From Nitzschia sp. pyKryTriq1 (taxonomy: Eukaryota; Bacillariophyta; Bacillariophyceae; Bacillariales; Bacillariaceae): a stretch of 64,000 nt of DNA. A program made the position numbers and the translations under genes. Of the stretch, positions 54,033-64,000 are shown in pieces. The notes beneath the pieces were generated by a model. That model saw only the letters and a list, made by a program, of their open reading frames with translations, did no database searches and was not told the DNA's origin. The stretch's first letter is position 1, and each line of letters starts with the position of its first letter. The stretch is taken from NCBI GenBank assembly GCA_956465555.1, contig OY101121.1, positions 644,722 through 708,721 of the forward strand, in the 5' to 3' direction.

Positions 54033-55481
54033 TCAAATGTTTGGAACCAACGCTGCAAGTTCTTTTTGCAGCTCAATAACACCGCCTTGACCTTCAATTT
54101 GGGCACTCACGAGCATGATCGGCAGCGCACTAGGCTGCCGTCGTAGGCTATCGGATAATTGCTGTCGCACCAGCGCCACTCTTCGGGCTAGATCGGATTG
54201 GCTCACCAAGTCGCACTTTGTTAATACCAATTGGATCGGAGGAAGTTCCCGTTTCTGTCCAATGAAGCAACCACGCAGCAAAAAGAAGCAGCTCTGTGTC
54301 AGTTTCACGTTGGAGCATAATATTAAACACACGAGTACCACGCCATGATGGCTGAGTTTTGCACTGTCTGTACTCACCGTGCTGGGGGCAGAGCTACCGG
54401 TGCCAGCACTACCTTGCTGCTCCAAGAGTGATTGTTGCATCGATTGAAGAAATTCGATATCCGCCGCTTTCATTCCATGGCGGGAATCAACCAGCAGCAA
54501 GATACGTTTCAAAGACTTGCCCCTACCAACAATGTACGATTTCATAAGAGACTGCCATTCCTTCGCCTTGTCGTCCGATGCAAACGCAAACCCATAGCCC
54601 GGGAGGTCGACCAACAGCAATGAAACTTTGGTGTCGTCAAGCTTGGCCGACAGTTGATAAAAGGATATTTCACGAGTCTCCCCTGGTTTCGAGGAGGTGG
54701 CTGCTTTGAGGCCTTTCGGTAGCCTGGCGGTTTGTGATGTCGGTCGTGGTCTCCGATTGCGAAGGCGAGGTGGTAAGTTGTCGTTTTCTGTATCTTTTCT
54801 TTCGTTGGTTCCATATAGTAACGCGTTCAATAACGTCGACTTGCCTACGTTGGATCTTCCTGCAATGGCCTATAACAATAATTCATTTCAAAATTGTGTT
54901 AGAGACTCTGTGTATCGCATATACACACACTGGGTGAAGCTTGTCGCCTATCGATTTGTCATACATACCACTTCTGGCCGTTGCGGCGAAGGTTTTGGAA
55001 ATTCCTGGTCCACACTGCCAACGCTCTTGAGTAATTTCACTGGGAGCCGACGTATCGTCTTTCCGGATGCTGTCTTCTCGTATCGATGATTCGAGGATGG
55101 AAAAGGAGGTGGTGCTATTGTTGACGGCAAACGCCGAATTCGATGCAACTGCTCATGCTCTTCGTTTGGACTCAACACCAATCGAGAATGCTCTGTGTTC
55201 GTCGTCCTTCGCAATTTCTTTCGTTTCTTGGTTCGCTTTGCCTTGCCGACACCAACACTTTGTATATATTTGAGTATCGAAGGATTTACAGGGGTTTCTT
55301 TGAATAGAGATCGACCACTTGGAGCCTCGTCCGATGCCGGTACCGATACTTGTAGTGCCCGCGTGGAGTGGACGAGGAGTCGTCGAGAGAACGACGGGAT
55401 TTCAGTGGACGATCGGGCGAACGGCGAGCCGAAGAATCGCGTGCATATGCTCCTACCAGATCGGATCAAGAGGCTTGTCAT
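54033..55481 (-). CDS. engB: EngB/YihA-type GTPase, organellar
   Basis: Three exons: 55481-54969, 54869-54378, 54254-54033; 408 residues. The first join gives PEVAIAGRSNVGKST, the exact EngB G1 motif. Then DLPGYGFAF (G3, typical of this family), LLLVDSRHG, LTKCD (G4) and VSAQ (G5). The GTPase domain is about residues 168-405. Bacterial EngB is needed for large ribosomal subunit assembly. The 165-residue N-terminal extension starts Arg/Ser rich (SLLIRSGRSICTRFFGS), fitting import into mitochondrion or plastid. A Gln/Ser-rich insert precedes the second intron. That intron (54377-54255, 123 nt) has no stop and keeps frame, so retention would add 41 residues just before G4. Confidence 0.9.
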
Positions 55482-55829
55482 CCCACAACCCTCGGGTTAG
55501 CTGGCTCTTCCAGGAAGATGCTTTTTAGTACAGATGGAAAAGAGAATACGTACCGATACTGCAGCTATGTCGTAGTAATCATCAATCATCGAAAAGTTGA
55601 ACTTGGTCGAAGACTGATGGTTGCGAGTTGCGATCAATGACCGCCTTCAAAAATGATGCGGTCCGCGCGCGCAAAATTCTAAAGAGATGCTATTATGGCG
55701 GGAAACAAAAAGATCTTTTCCCTTTCTACTACAGTACGAAGTATACGTCGAACAGCGTGAGCTTCATTATTGTTTGCAGCAAGTCAAGGAAGATTGTTGG
55801 AAGGAGCACCGCATTCCAAACATTCGAAC
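55482..55829. promoter_or_regulatory. Divergent promoter region between engB and RidA genes
   Basis: 348 bp separate the two start codons, so it must serve both. It contains GGCGGGAAA at about 55698 (complement TTTCCCGCC, E2F consensus-like). Transcription starts cannot be placed by eye. Confidence 0.4.
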
Positions 55830-56291
55830 ATGTCACGAGAAGTCACGACAATGACAACGGCCGTGTTGGCAGGATTTTCTATCGGGGCTGTCAGCCTTGC
55901 TTTGTGGAATTCTTGGCGTCAAAGTCGTCTACCAGCACGATCTCCCGGTATGAAGGCATGGCGCATGAGTAAATGGATCAAGCATAATGGTATACTCCGA
56001 ACTCAAGGATTGTGTGGGGATTTTTCAAAGATACCTGGTAGTTCAACTGCACAACAGACGGCAGAGGCGTTAGACAAACTTGATGGGATATTGAAGGATG
56101 CCGGGATCACACGTCGCCATCTTCTGGCAATCACCATTTACATCGCAGACATTTCGCCAGAGAATTTTGAAGAAATGAACAGCGTCTATGATAAATGGGT
56201 AGATCCAGAGGGATTACCAACTCGGTTGTGCGTGCAAGCAAAGATAGGCCATGGAGCAGCAGTCGAATTCCGCGCAGAAGCGTACTACTAA
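55830..56291 (+). CDS. RidA (YjgF/Rid) family protein with N-terminal membrane segment
   Basis: 153 residues from the ATG at 55830. A hydrophobic stretch (about residues 11-28, AVLAGFSIGAVSLALWNSW) precedes the Rid domain, either an anchor or a targeting signal. The Rid part shows GLCGD, TAEALDKLDGILKDAGITR, VDPEGLPTRLCVQAKIGHGAAVEFRAEAY. The Arg of PTR is at the position that binds the substrate carboxylate in RidA. RidA hydrolyses reactive enamine/imine intermediates made by pyridoxal-phosphate enzymes. Other Rid subfamilies keep the fold with different roles; the Arg favours deaminase activity. Head to head with engB. Confidence 0.85.
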   Translation: MSREVTTMTTAVLAGFSIGAVSLALWNSWRQSRLPARSPGMKAWRMSKWIKHNGILRTQGLCGDFSKIPGSSTAQQTAEALDKLDGILKDAGITRRHLLAITIYIADISPENFEEMNSVYDKWVDPEGLPTRLCVQAKIGHGAAVEFRAEAYY

Positions 56292-56993
56292 TGAAGTACT
56301 TCGTACTCCTTCTGGCTGGATAGTGGTGGTTGCTGATATTGTTACCGTTAGCGTTTCGAACACTGCAAGTATCTATACTGGTATCGGGTAGGGCACAAAT
56401 GGGTTGAAAGAGGACAGGGGATCATCCCATCAGAAGAAAATTGACCAGTTAGGCGGAACTTAAATCGAATGGTCTTACCGGCGTCTACTCTACTGTACTA
56501 GTCGCGGCATTTAACATCTCAGGAGAAGTAGAACTTATTATTGAGCTTCTCTCTCTAGATACTCAAGAGCTAGTCGCCACTTTCGCTGCTTTTGCTTTGC
56601 TAGTACCGACCGTAGCAGTTGATAGCATCCTTCCAACAGAAGACGGCGGTGGACGGTGGACGAGAAAAGGTTCGATCGAATGAATCAATCAATCGAGATT
56701 TTCGGATGCGGTGCCTGGCGCGTGTGGCTGTGCGGGCGCACGACAGATGCGAATAAAAAATAGCGCTGCGGCGGGCGGACGGCGGACGGCGCGGGAAGCC
56801 CACACAATAAGCAAGCTATGATGAATGATAAAAGCGCCGCTTTTGTACCGGTACAGCGCTGCGCTGCTGCGAAAACACAATGGAGCATACTGTAGAGCGC
56901 TGTACGTACCAGATGCGACATTCACTGTTTCTGTTGCTCTTTGACATTCATCCGTGGTAAAGCAGACCCCCGTTTTCCTTCACATTTATAGAG
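56292..56993. other. Intergenic region
   Basis: 702 bp. Includes a GGCGGGCGGACGGCGGACGGCGCGGG tract-like patch at about 56768-56795 and GTACCGGTACAGCGCTGCGCTGC near 56846-56868. No gene seen. Confidence 0.4.
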
Positions 56994-57413
56994 ATGGTAG
57001 CAGCATCAAATCCTGGCGGTGCCATGGCTGCGGCAATCGATGAGGAGGTTGCCAAGTTCCGGAAAGTGCAAGAGGACCTCCAAAAAGTAAGGAATGACTT
57101 GCAGATCGTCATGGGGCAGCTGGCAGAGAACGAGATGGTCCAGCAAGAACTTCAGCTTCTTGACGGGAACGCAAACATCTACAAGATGGTGGGGCCAGTT
57201 CTAATGAAAAACTCTCAGGAAGAGGCGAAAGAGACAGTCGGCAAGCGGATCGAATTCATCACCTCGGAGAAGGATCGCCTAGAGACGAAAGGAAAGGAAT
57301 TAGAACAAAAGGGCATGGAGATTTCCCAGAAGGTCCAGCAAATGCAAAGCGCATTGCAGCAAGCAACAGCTGCAGCAGTCCAGCAAATCGCGCAGCAACA
57401 TGCCGCCTCTTAA
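56994..57413 (+). CDS. PFD6: Prefoldin subunit 6
   Basis: 139 residues, single exon. Two coiled-coil arms flank a short beta hairpin region: EVAKFRKVQEDLQKVRNDLQ, then ENEMVQQELQLLDGNANIYKMVGPVLMKN and VGKRIEFITSEKDRLETK. This is the beta-type prefoldin pattern of subunit 6 (HKE2/Yke2). Prefoldin is a six-subunit cytosolic chaperone that delivers actin and tubulin to the CCT chaperonin. Length is close to other eukaryotic members, with a Gln/Ala-rich tail. Convergent with NOC2, 139 bp between stops. Confidence 0.93.
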   Translation: MVAASNPGGAMAAAIDEEVAKFRKVQEDLQKVRNDLQIVMGQLAENEMVQQELQLLDGNANIYKMVGPVLMKNSQEEAKETVGKRIEFITSEKDRLETKGKELEQKGMEISQKVQQMQSALQQATAAAVQQIAQQHAAS

Positions 57414-57552
57414 TCGGAATTCCAACTGGATTATGGGGTGTTCCAAAAAAGCTCAACTATCTGTTGGATGCACCAGCACCTTTTCCTTTTTGTACTGTCC
57501 TACTAGAATCGTGTGGTTGCAAAACGTGCACAATAACCAGCATCATTACTTT

Positions 57553-60136
57553 CTATTCTTCATCATCCGACCAATTGATTCCTTCTTCTACTTCGTCCTG
57601 TTGGTTCAACGCGTTCTCGTCCAACTTTCCGGAAGAAGCGTTTTTGCCCTTTTTCCTCTTGGCCCGCTTACTTTTCTTAGATCCGACGGGCTGTTCCTCT
57701 TCTTCAGGAGACGCTTTTCGCTTTGACTCAGTTTGCTTCTGGATCGGTCGACTAGCAGCTTCTAGGCGCTTTTCTTTGTCCAAGGCTTGCTTGTAGCGTT
57801 CCCCCATCGAAGGCGCGTTGATGGGTTTCAGGATTTCAAGCTGTTTCACGTCCTTGGGAGCAATGTCATTTAGCTTGGCTCGCTCTACCATGGCACGGTC
57901 CGAGTAGCGACTGCATAAGTCTAGACAGCCCTTGGCATAGGCTCTCCATCTTGAGGATCTAGTTTCCTTTGTGAACTAAAGGGGATCAGGCAAATCATGT
58001 GAGAGGGTATTGCGAAGGATGCTCTTCCTTTTCAGCGGAATCAAAACCTACCTTTCGAAGTCGTTGACAAATGCGGACCGAAAACTCTGGGAAGCCAGCC
58101 GAATATTGATATAAATCCACTTCTCGGTTCAGCAAAACAAAAACTTCCGACACACACATTTCCATCTCCTCCATTGTTCGGAGAGGATTATCTGCTCGAA
58201 GCCTCAAAGTTAAAGCAAGTGGTTGAACATTGCTCTTCTCCACCTTCTTTGGAGACTGAGACAATTCCTTTAGATCAAAGACATCCAGAAGGATCGAGGT
58301 TGTAGGGAGGAACACTTCGGCAGCTGCGGCGAGTTGCTGCAAGAGACGCACGCAATGTAAGCGCAAAGGCAAGTATCTCGTGGAAGGGATGAGACGGATA
58401 GTCCCAATAATAACTTGCGAAAGAGGAAACAACAACGACTGAAGCAGCTGCTCTTCGCCCGCGGCGCCCATACCGCCGTTCGATTGACAGGCTTCAGTGA
58501 GAACAGCAACCCACAACTTCAGGCAGTGCAAATACTGCCAGCAATAGACAGCTCCCATCGCTTCAGAGGTCTTCTTTTGCATCGCTGTCCGCAAATGCAG
58601 CGCCAACTGTCTGATATAGATAAATGCGTGCTGATAGGATGAATGATAATCCAAACTGTAGAGCTCGACGACACAATTTCCCATGAAGGTCAGTGTAGGA
58701 AGGGCCGAAGTAACGGAAGAAGCCGTCGCAAACTTCGCTCGTTGAGCATACGCCAAGTACAACCTTTTCAAACACTCTTCAATGAAAGGAAAAGGCTGGG
58801 TCATAGCCAACTGGCGGACCCGAAGGAACGCGTGAAGTCGCACCACCTGGTAGTCCTCAGAAGAGTCGATGGGGGCGCTCCATAGCGTTGTCAAAGTTTT
58901 GAGCAAGCTGTCAGCTAGACGGGGGAAAGGTGTCATGTAGGGCAAATATTCAGCCAAGGACTTGAGGACAAAGACAACCAGGTCGGGTTCTTTGGCCTCA
59001 GAGAGGATATGAATGGCGGCTTTGAGGAAAGTAAACATTATCGGCTTGACATCATTCCAGCGAGCAGAGTTTTCCATAGCCTTTGGATTGATTGGCTCAT
59101 TTGGTTTCACCACCACCTCTTCTTTGTCGTCAGCATCTGGGGACGCTTCCTTTGCTCCTTTCTTCTTCTGAGGTCGACTCTTAACGGTGGATCCCTTGCC
59201 CAAAAGGTGATAATGGAACTCTTCGTGCATCCGCGTCAGAGAAACAACCATCAAGCGATCGAAAACCTTAGAAGATTCGAATTGGTAAGATTTGCCTCTC
59301 GCCTTTCCTTGATACTCCTCGGAGTCTGCCAGATGGCAAGCCGATTTGAAAGCATTGGCAAATTTTCGAAGTTGCTTGATGCCATGCATTTGAAAGGTAC
59401 CCTTTTCCATACTCGCGAGACGTCCTAGAGTGAGCATGTTGTCATACCCCTTTTGATCTACTTCCATATCTTCGGCAGGTTTTCCTTCGACATTTTCGTC
59501 TTCTTCATCTTCGTCTTGGTCGCCAAATTCGAGAAGAGACTCTTCATTTTCTTTCAAGAATTCATGGAATTCAGGATCTTTCTTTTTAAGCAATCCCATT
59601 GATGTTTTCATGTTGCGCTCTGCCTCTTCAACATCTTCTTCCTCGCTGTCACTGTCGTTTTCCGAGACGTCGCTCTTCCCCTTTCGCGATTGCTTTTGTC
59701 CCTTGGAGGGAGGCTTCCTCTTGGGAGTAGCTTCTTCCTCGGGGTCGTCGTCGTCGTCATCGTCATCGTCATCGCTTTCCTCCTCTTCTTTCTTGTCATC
59801 CCCTTCTGAGTCGCCTTCTTCTTCTAGTTCTTGTTCTTCCATATCTTCAGCTCCATCGACGCCGTCCGCAAAAGTGTTGAAAAAACTGTCCATATCCAAA
59901 TCGCCCAAATTGCTCTCGGATACGAAATCATTTTCCTCACGTTTTTGTTTCAACTCTTGAGAATACGACGTTGTCGCCTCATCGGTTCTACGGTTTGCGG
60001 CATCTTCTCCGTCATTCGAGCGCTTGCTTCCTTTTCGCTTGAGTTTTCCCTTGTTCGTGATGGTACCCTTTTCAAGCCGCCCCTTGATGCCACCGCTGGA
60101 ATTGAATTTTCGGGTTCGTTTCGATTGTTTTGCCAT
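57553..60136 (-). CDS. NOC2: Nucleolar complex protein 2
   Basis: Two exons, 60136-58052 and 57975-57553; 835 residues. The N-terminal 230 residues are basic then strongly acidic (a run of Asp near residue 125). The NOC2 domain follows, with MHGIKQLRKFANAFKSACHL, WNDVKPIMFTFLKAAIHIL, RLHAFLRVRQLAM, FMGNCVVELYSLDYHSSYQHAFIYIRQLALHLR and YCWQYLHCLKLWVAVL. The second exon carries the tail ending NWSDDEE. NOC2 pairs with MAK21/NOC1 or NOC3 to move pre-60S ribosomes from nucleolus to nucleoplasm. Start chosen at MAKQSKRTRKF; earlier in-frame codons have no ATG. Confidence 0.93.
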
Positions 60137-60671
60137 TGTGGAAACCGACGACAAACGTTAATCACAAAGGATACTAAAGTATAAATCAGCCAACTGAAGA
60201 GCCACTACAACAGACAAGTAGCTTCGTCAAGCAAACAATGGGCGGCCAAATTTTGTGTTCTGTGGGAAAAGAAGAGATTATGATGAGAGAGATCGAGACC
60301 ATCCGAAAGATTGGTTGGATTTGGGTGGGCGTCAATCCGTCGCCAGTACTGTACTACAACGTGAGAACCTTCTTGGTTCATTCAAATTTGGAAAATTCCG
60401 GATTCCTCTATTGGTTTTGCAGTCGATTGAGTCGTCTATTTATCTGGCTGCTTTTCGCTCCTGGCCGGCATTCACATTCATGATGATGATGTTGCCCGTC
60501 GTTCCTCACACTCAATCAATGAATGATGAGCACTGTCCTACGGCATCGATGATGATGGATAAAGGATTACCATCCTCAAAGAGACAAAAAGATTATGGGG
60601 TACGTACATTCAGTAGCATTGTGTAGTCTATAAAAAGTATGGGCTTTTTACATTATTTTAGCGATTTGCCC
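60137..60671. other. Intergenic region with weak open frames
   Basis: 535 bp downstream of the small unknown gene and upstream of NOC2. Plus-strand frames near 60255-60626 end at a GTACGTAC donor-like site but have no known domain. Left uncalled; see rejected list. Confidence 0.35.
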
Positions 60672-61088
60672 TCAAATCATTGCAAATTGCGTTGCAGGGA
60701 CCAACTGACGACGAGAAGGAGGAGGGAAGTTGCTGTTGGAACACTGAGAAGGAATCGTAGTAGGAAGAACTGTGGGTAGACTTTCCAATTTTGCCATTTT
60801 CTTAAGATTCCCCAAGATTGTGAATTCTTCGTACATTTTCTTGTAATGAAGGTTTGCAAGTGCCCAGTGCGTCGGACCCATGCATCGCTGTAAATGAAGC
60901 ACGATGGATGTTCGCAGTGGCCGATGCGACGAATCCCCGACTCGATTCCGTTTTATACATTCTGAGATGACCATCTTGATTTGAACCTCCACTGTTGGTG
61001 GGGCTGATATCCGCAGGTAATCCAAAATGCAGTTGATGTAAAAGATGAATTTAGATTGTCTCTTGTCCTTCGTTCGAACGGATGCCAT
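60672..61088 (-). CDS. Small unknown protein
   Basis: 138 residues from the ATG at 61088. Not recognised. The first 95 residues look folded: KFIFYINCILDYLRI, EVQIKMVISECIKRNRVGD, LRTSIVLHLQRCMGPTHWALANLHY, mainly amphipathic helix. The last 40 are Ser/Pro rich. No signal peptide or membrane helix. The pattern of helices with conserved-looking aromatic residues (GPTHWALA) suggests a genuine domain. It lies at the edge of the repeat-rich right end, so it could also be a remnant of a mobile gene. Confidence 0.45.
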   Translation of the reverse strand: MASVRTKDKRQSKFIFYINCILDYLRISAPPTVEVQIKMVISECIKRNRVGDSSHRPLRTSIVLHLQRCMGPTHWALANLHYKKMYEEFTILGNLKKMAKLESLPTVLPTTIPSQCSNSNFPPPSRRQLVPATQFAMI

Positions 61089-62036
61089 TGTGTTGAAATG
61101 TTGTGGGCGGCATGGGCTTGATGGCGATAAAGGGTTGGAAGTCTGACACATTGTTTTGCGGAGGTTGTGGTGATAGTTTCGTGATTTCGTTTTAGTTTTG
61201 TGTTTTGCTAATGAGATATTATTGTTTGTGAGCTGCTCGAGCTAGTAGCCGATTATGTGAGCGAATTCATAGAGAAGCTTTTTGTGAAGAGTTCGGATCG
61301 GAGCCGCCTTGAACGAGAAGAGCGAAAGACGTGGCCGAGCCCTTTCTTACATTGAGTTCTCATTTCGCTCCACATAGTAAAACATAGTATGACTTCGAGA
61401 ATGATAGGGTACGACGTTGAAGGAAGCTTAGTACCGCACCGAACTTTCATTTAGAAAGTGGCATATTTCAACAAGACTTAGAGTTCGGATTTTTTTGTCG
61501 AAAGTTCTCGTTTTGCACGTCTTGCTTGTACAGTATTCGATGTACTGCTCGTACTCTACTAGCTACTACTAGAGAGAGTACTCTCTCGCTACCGGTAGAG
61601 AGAGACTCTCTCTCTTACGGTCGGTAGAGCACTCTCTACTAGAGTAGTAGCTAGTAGTAGAGAGTCTCTTCTGAATTCACCGACCGTCCCTAAAAATGAA
61701 AATACTAAAAATGCACAACACACTGCGGCGGGCGATGATGTGAACAAAAAGATGATGTGGTAGTACTAGAGTAGAGTGATCCATACCTGGTACCGTCCTC
61801 GTTGTACCACCAATCTCCTTGAATTATTATACTAATGGTACTTTACCGGCACCGGGGGTACAAGTACCTGGTACTAGTATTTAGTTCGCAATCGATCGTC
61901 TTCAATCTGGGATTCATCATCCAGAAGCAGCCCTGCCTAGCATGGGACGCCGGGGCTTAGCATGTATGCCCACGAACATGGAAGTGAAGTTCTCCACTTT
62001 ATTGAAGCCTGTGAAATTCGTTTGCTGTACTGTACC
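61089..62036. repeat. Spacer with large imperfect inverted repeat
   Basis: 948 bp. About 61552-61668 is an imperfect inverted repeat of TACTCTACTAGCTACTACT with its complement around a GAGAGA/CTCTCT centre. GGTACC/GTACTAGTAC units follow at 61785-61880. A 65-residue minus frame at 61253-61450 has no domain. Confidence 0.5.
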
Positions 62037-62178
62037 TGTTGAAGCAAATAGCTATCTTTACAAGAAACCTGGAATCCAATAAAGATATCCACTTGGTTGA
62101 TGTAATAGTCTATTGCGATCTGATATTTTCATGCAAATCAGATTATTAAATTTTTATGAGTTCATGCATCCGATATCT

Positions 62179-62465
62179 TCATTCGACTTTGGGGACGTGC
62201 TCGTCAGCCGCGACGGTGTTTAGCGTCATTTGCATGGTGGCGAGTTCGCCTTGTACCTTCTCGAACTCGTTATCGCCAAGTACAGTTGTAATTTGGAATC
62301 CCCGCTTCAGATATACTTGATGTATGTGCTTCACCGCGGTGGACAGCGTAGAGGCTTGTCGGTTACCGATGCGTTCTGCTGTCCCAAAACGGCGGTGTCT
62401 GGAGATTGACATGAAGAAGGGCATTTTGTTGACAAACATGATGTCAATGGCGATATGAGATGTTC
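62179..62465 (-). pseudogene. Integrase-core fragment
   Basis: About 95 residues: SHIAIDIMFVNKMPFFMSIS, HIHQVYLKRGFQITTVLGD and VAADEHVPKVE. AIDIMF and LGDNEFE give the first two acidic residues expected of an rve-type integrase core. The stop lies in the left direct repeat. The catalytic third residue and all flanking domains are missing. Confidence 0.55.
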
Positions 62466-62740
62466 CTAACGGCTGCTGCCAACATCCCAGCATTCTCCTT
62501 GAATGTACGTTGGACGTGGTCAGCGACCGCCTTGGTCGTTCGAAGAAATTGGTCGGCTTGCCGACTGTCAGAGGTGTCATAGATATCGTTCTTGATATCG
62601 TCGGTCTTACCTTCGAACTTCTTGGTCGAGGGTATGGTTTGTTGTTTCGCGGGCATTACGGTGGGACGTCTTTTGTTTATACGACCGCCGCCGTACCCAC
62701 CGCCACTTTGGCTGATGGGTGTTTGGGATGGTTGTTCCAC
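62444..62740 (-). pseudogene. copia gag N-terminal fragment
   Basis: Frame from the ATG at 62740. After a Gly/Pro/Gln-rich start comes KFEGKTDDIKNDIYDTSDS and QADQFLRTTKAVADHV, the pattern of gag in diatom copia elements. It loses similarity around 62465, where the sequence switches frame to the integrase piece. Confidence 0.6.
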
Positions 62741-62916
62741 CATGCCTACACGATAAAAATTTAACAATGTTGAAGCAAATAGCTCCTTTCTTTACAAGAA
62801 ACCTGGAATCCAATAACGATATCCACTTGGTTGATGTAATAGTCTATTGCGATCTGATATTTTCATGCAAATCGGATTATTAAACTTTTATGAGTTCATC
62901 CGATATCTTCATTCAC

Positions 62917-64000
62917 ATTTCACTTATTATATCCAAATAATGAGTGGCTATCACATGATCCTCTTCACATTTACCGTTGATGTCCGATACCATCATATAT
63001 CATACATACGTATACTGCCTTCATACCTTGGTATGGTCGGCTTTCGACCAGTTTACTCAACAGTACCGGTAGGCTGGACACCACCACGCAAATAACTCGG
63101 ATGGAAAGAATAATATGCATCCCTTCGAATACTGCTCGCTACTTAGAACGTAGTAGTAGTAGAGATCTCTACTACAGCCAGTACTAGTTGTCCGGTTTGC
63201 TCTACGGTATTATACTACTACTCTACTACCGGTAGTGGTATAGTACTACTTGCACTTTTTCGCTGCTTTACGATGTAGTAGTAGTAGTGGTGGTGGTGGT
63301 GGTGGTGCTACAAAAGTAGTAGAGGTCTCTCTCTCTCTCTCTACTAGTAGACTACTTTAGAACAACATGATGTGACGAATATTACTACTCTACGTAGTAC
63401 TAGTAGCCACGCTGCTTTACGACATAGCTACTAGTAGCTAGTACAGCAGCAAAGCCGCAACGCGACGAAAGTATTTTAGCAATAATCAATCTACATGATC
63501 GATCATGGGGGAGACGAGGAGAAGACCGTATGTAATTTTAGAATTCATTCATCTCCACCAAGAAGTAGAGTTTTCAGCTACTCATAATTGCTACTAGCAA
63601 GTACCGGAGGAGTAGCCGCCATGCCACTTGTCGATGCTTTCGTGGTAGGAGTAGACGACTATAACTAGAGTACGTAGCGAGAGTGAGTCCGCCGTACGTT
63701 ACGCACAAACAGAAGGCGTGCATTCGTATCCCAGGTCCAATCTTACCTGACAGTTTTGTCTGTACTTTTTTGAAAGCGCTCGGGTGGAGCGGTGGGCATG
63801 CCAGCTTCTGAATGGACCGTTTCAAGTGCATCCCGGGCATGTATAGCACTGCTTCTTGATGGCTAGGAGAAAGTGCATATGCAACATGACCAGCTTGAAC
63901 GAGTACGGACAGCGCCGTGGTGTATTTTTTTTAAAAAGTAAGTGATGCTTTCTCTCTCTAGTTTTATTATTGAAGATTGTCAATCCAGGTTGTTGCACCA
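62917..64000. repeat. Repeat-rich right end
   Basis: 1084 bp. TAGTAG, CTACTAC, GTAGTAGTAGTGGTGGTGGTGG (about 63276-63306) and CTCTCTCTCT (about 63325-63342) tracts fill 63140-63450. A minus-strand open frame near 63574-63849 ends in a donor-like GTAAGA at about 63745 but cannot be tied to a gene within the window. Confidence 0.45.

Larger units (their letters stand above)
62037..62916 (-). mobile_element. Decayed copia-like LTR remnant
   Basis: Two direct repeats of about 147 bp (62037-62184 and 62768-62914, beginning TGTTGAAGCAAATAGCT, with several mismatches and small indels) enclose minus-strand coding remnants. The repeats differ, so the element is older than the one at 10099-11145. No target-site duplication found. 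The inside carries a gag N-terminus joined, in another frame, to an integrase-core fragment; protease, reverse transcriptase and RNase H are missing. It arose by internal deletion or recombination. Confidence 0.75.

Noticed and set aside
60255-60760. Plus-strand two-exon candidate with donor GTACGTAC near 60601 and acceptor TTTTAG near 60661
   Set aside because: The frame joins and continues to a stop, but the product is short, has no domain, and its second part is antisense to the better-supported minus-strand gene.
61253-61450. 65-residue minus-strand frame
   Set aside because: Short, no domain, and no support from neighbouring sequence; it may be transposon debris but I cannot show it.
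63574-63920. Minus-strand open frame ending in a donor-like GTAAGA near 63745
   Set aside because: An in-frame stop lies just upstream, no convincing acceptor or partner exon is visible, and no domain is recognised.
1-64000. tRNA genes, rRNA, CRISPR arrays, bacterial-style operons or riboswitches
   Set aside because: No cloverleaf with A and B boxes, rRNA core or regularly spaced repeats was seen. Gene structure is eukaryotic, so operons and ribosome binding sites are not expected.

Overview
The window reads as nuclear DNA of a photosynthetic stramenopile, most likely a pennate diatom. Several proteins begin with a signal peptide followed by the bipartite plastid-targeting signature (ASAFAP in the HopJ-family gene at 13405-14138, VSAFTP in geranylgeranyl reductase at 23921-25423, TSGF in the hydrolase at 14677-15956). 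Genes are intron-poor. Introns are short (about 50-220 nt) with GT-AG ends, both strands are used, and the mobile elements are copia-like. I cannot name the species.

1-9832: three copies (one cut by the left edge) of a secreted protein that joins a von Hippel-Lindau beta-like domain to a prolyl 4-hydroxylase domain. Between them lie a NodB-type polysaccharide deacetylase, a proline-iminopeptidase-like hydrolase and an exostosin-type (GT47) glycosyltransferase. This is the most unusual block: a candidate hydroxyproline writer and reader in one chain, next to genes that could act on hydroxyproline-rich or glycan-bearing cell-wall proteins.

10099-11145: a young 1047-bp copia-type LTR mini-element with identical 241-bp LTRs, target-site duplication, polypurine tract and a truncated gag. 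It sits inside a small membrane-protein reading frame.

11572-32000: plastid SRPBCC/START-like protein, plastid HopJ-family protein, plastid alpha/beta hydrolase, EXS-domain (XPR1/ERD1-like) transporter, a 1554-residue SNF2-RING protein, geranylgeranyl reductase, a C2 protein, a membrane-anchored cyclophilin-like protein and an organellar RRM-like protein.

32936-60136: mostly housekeeping genes: GRIP golgin, PP2C phosphatase, BDP1 (TFIIIB), an MgtE-type Mg2+ transporter domain protein, an unknown possibly myristoylated protein, PDCD2/TSR4, a GNAT-LysM-LysM-HMG fusion, EngB GTPase, RidA, prefoldin 6 and NOC2.

60137-64000: one small unknown gene, then gene-poor DNA with a decayed copia-like remnant (62037-62916) and dense microsatellite-like repeats.

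Most spacers carry runs built from the self-complementary tetramers GTAC, GGCC-free GGTACC/ACCGGT and CTAG, plus CTCT/GAGA tracts. These are almost absent from coding sequence. No tRNA, rRNA or CRISPR array was seen. Where a putative ATG start lies downstream of an open non-ATG stretch, I used the ATG. Exon boundaries were read by eye from GT-AG sites and frame continuity; none is confirmed by transcripts.
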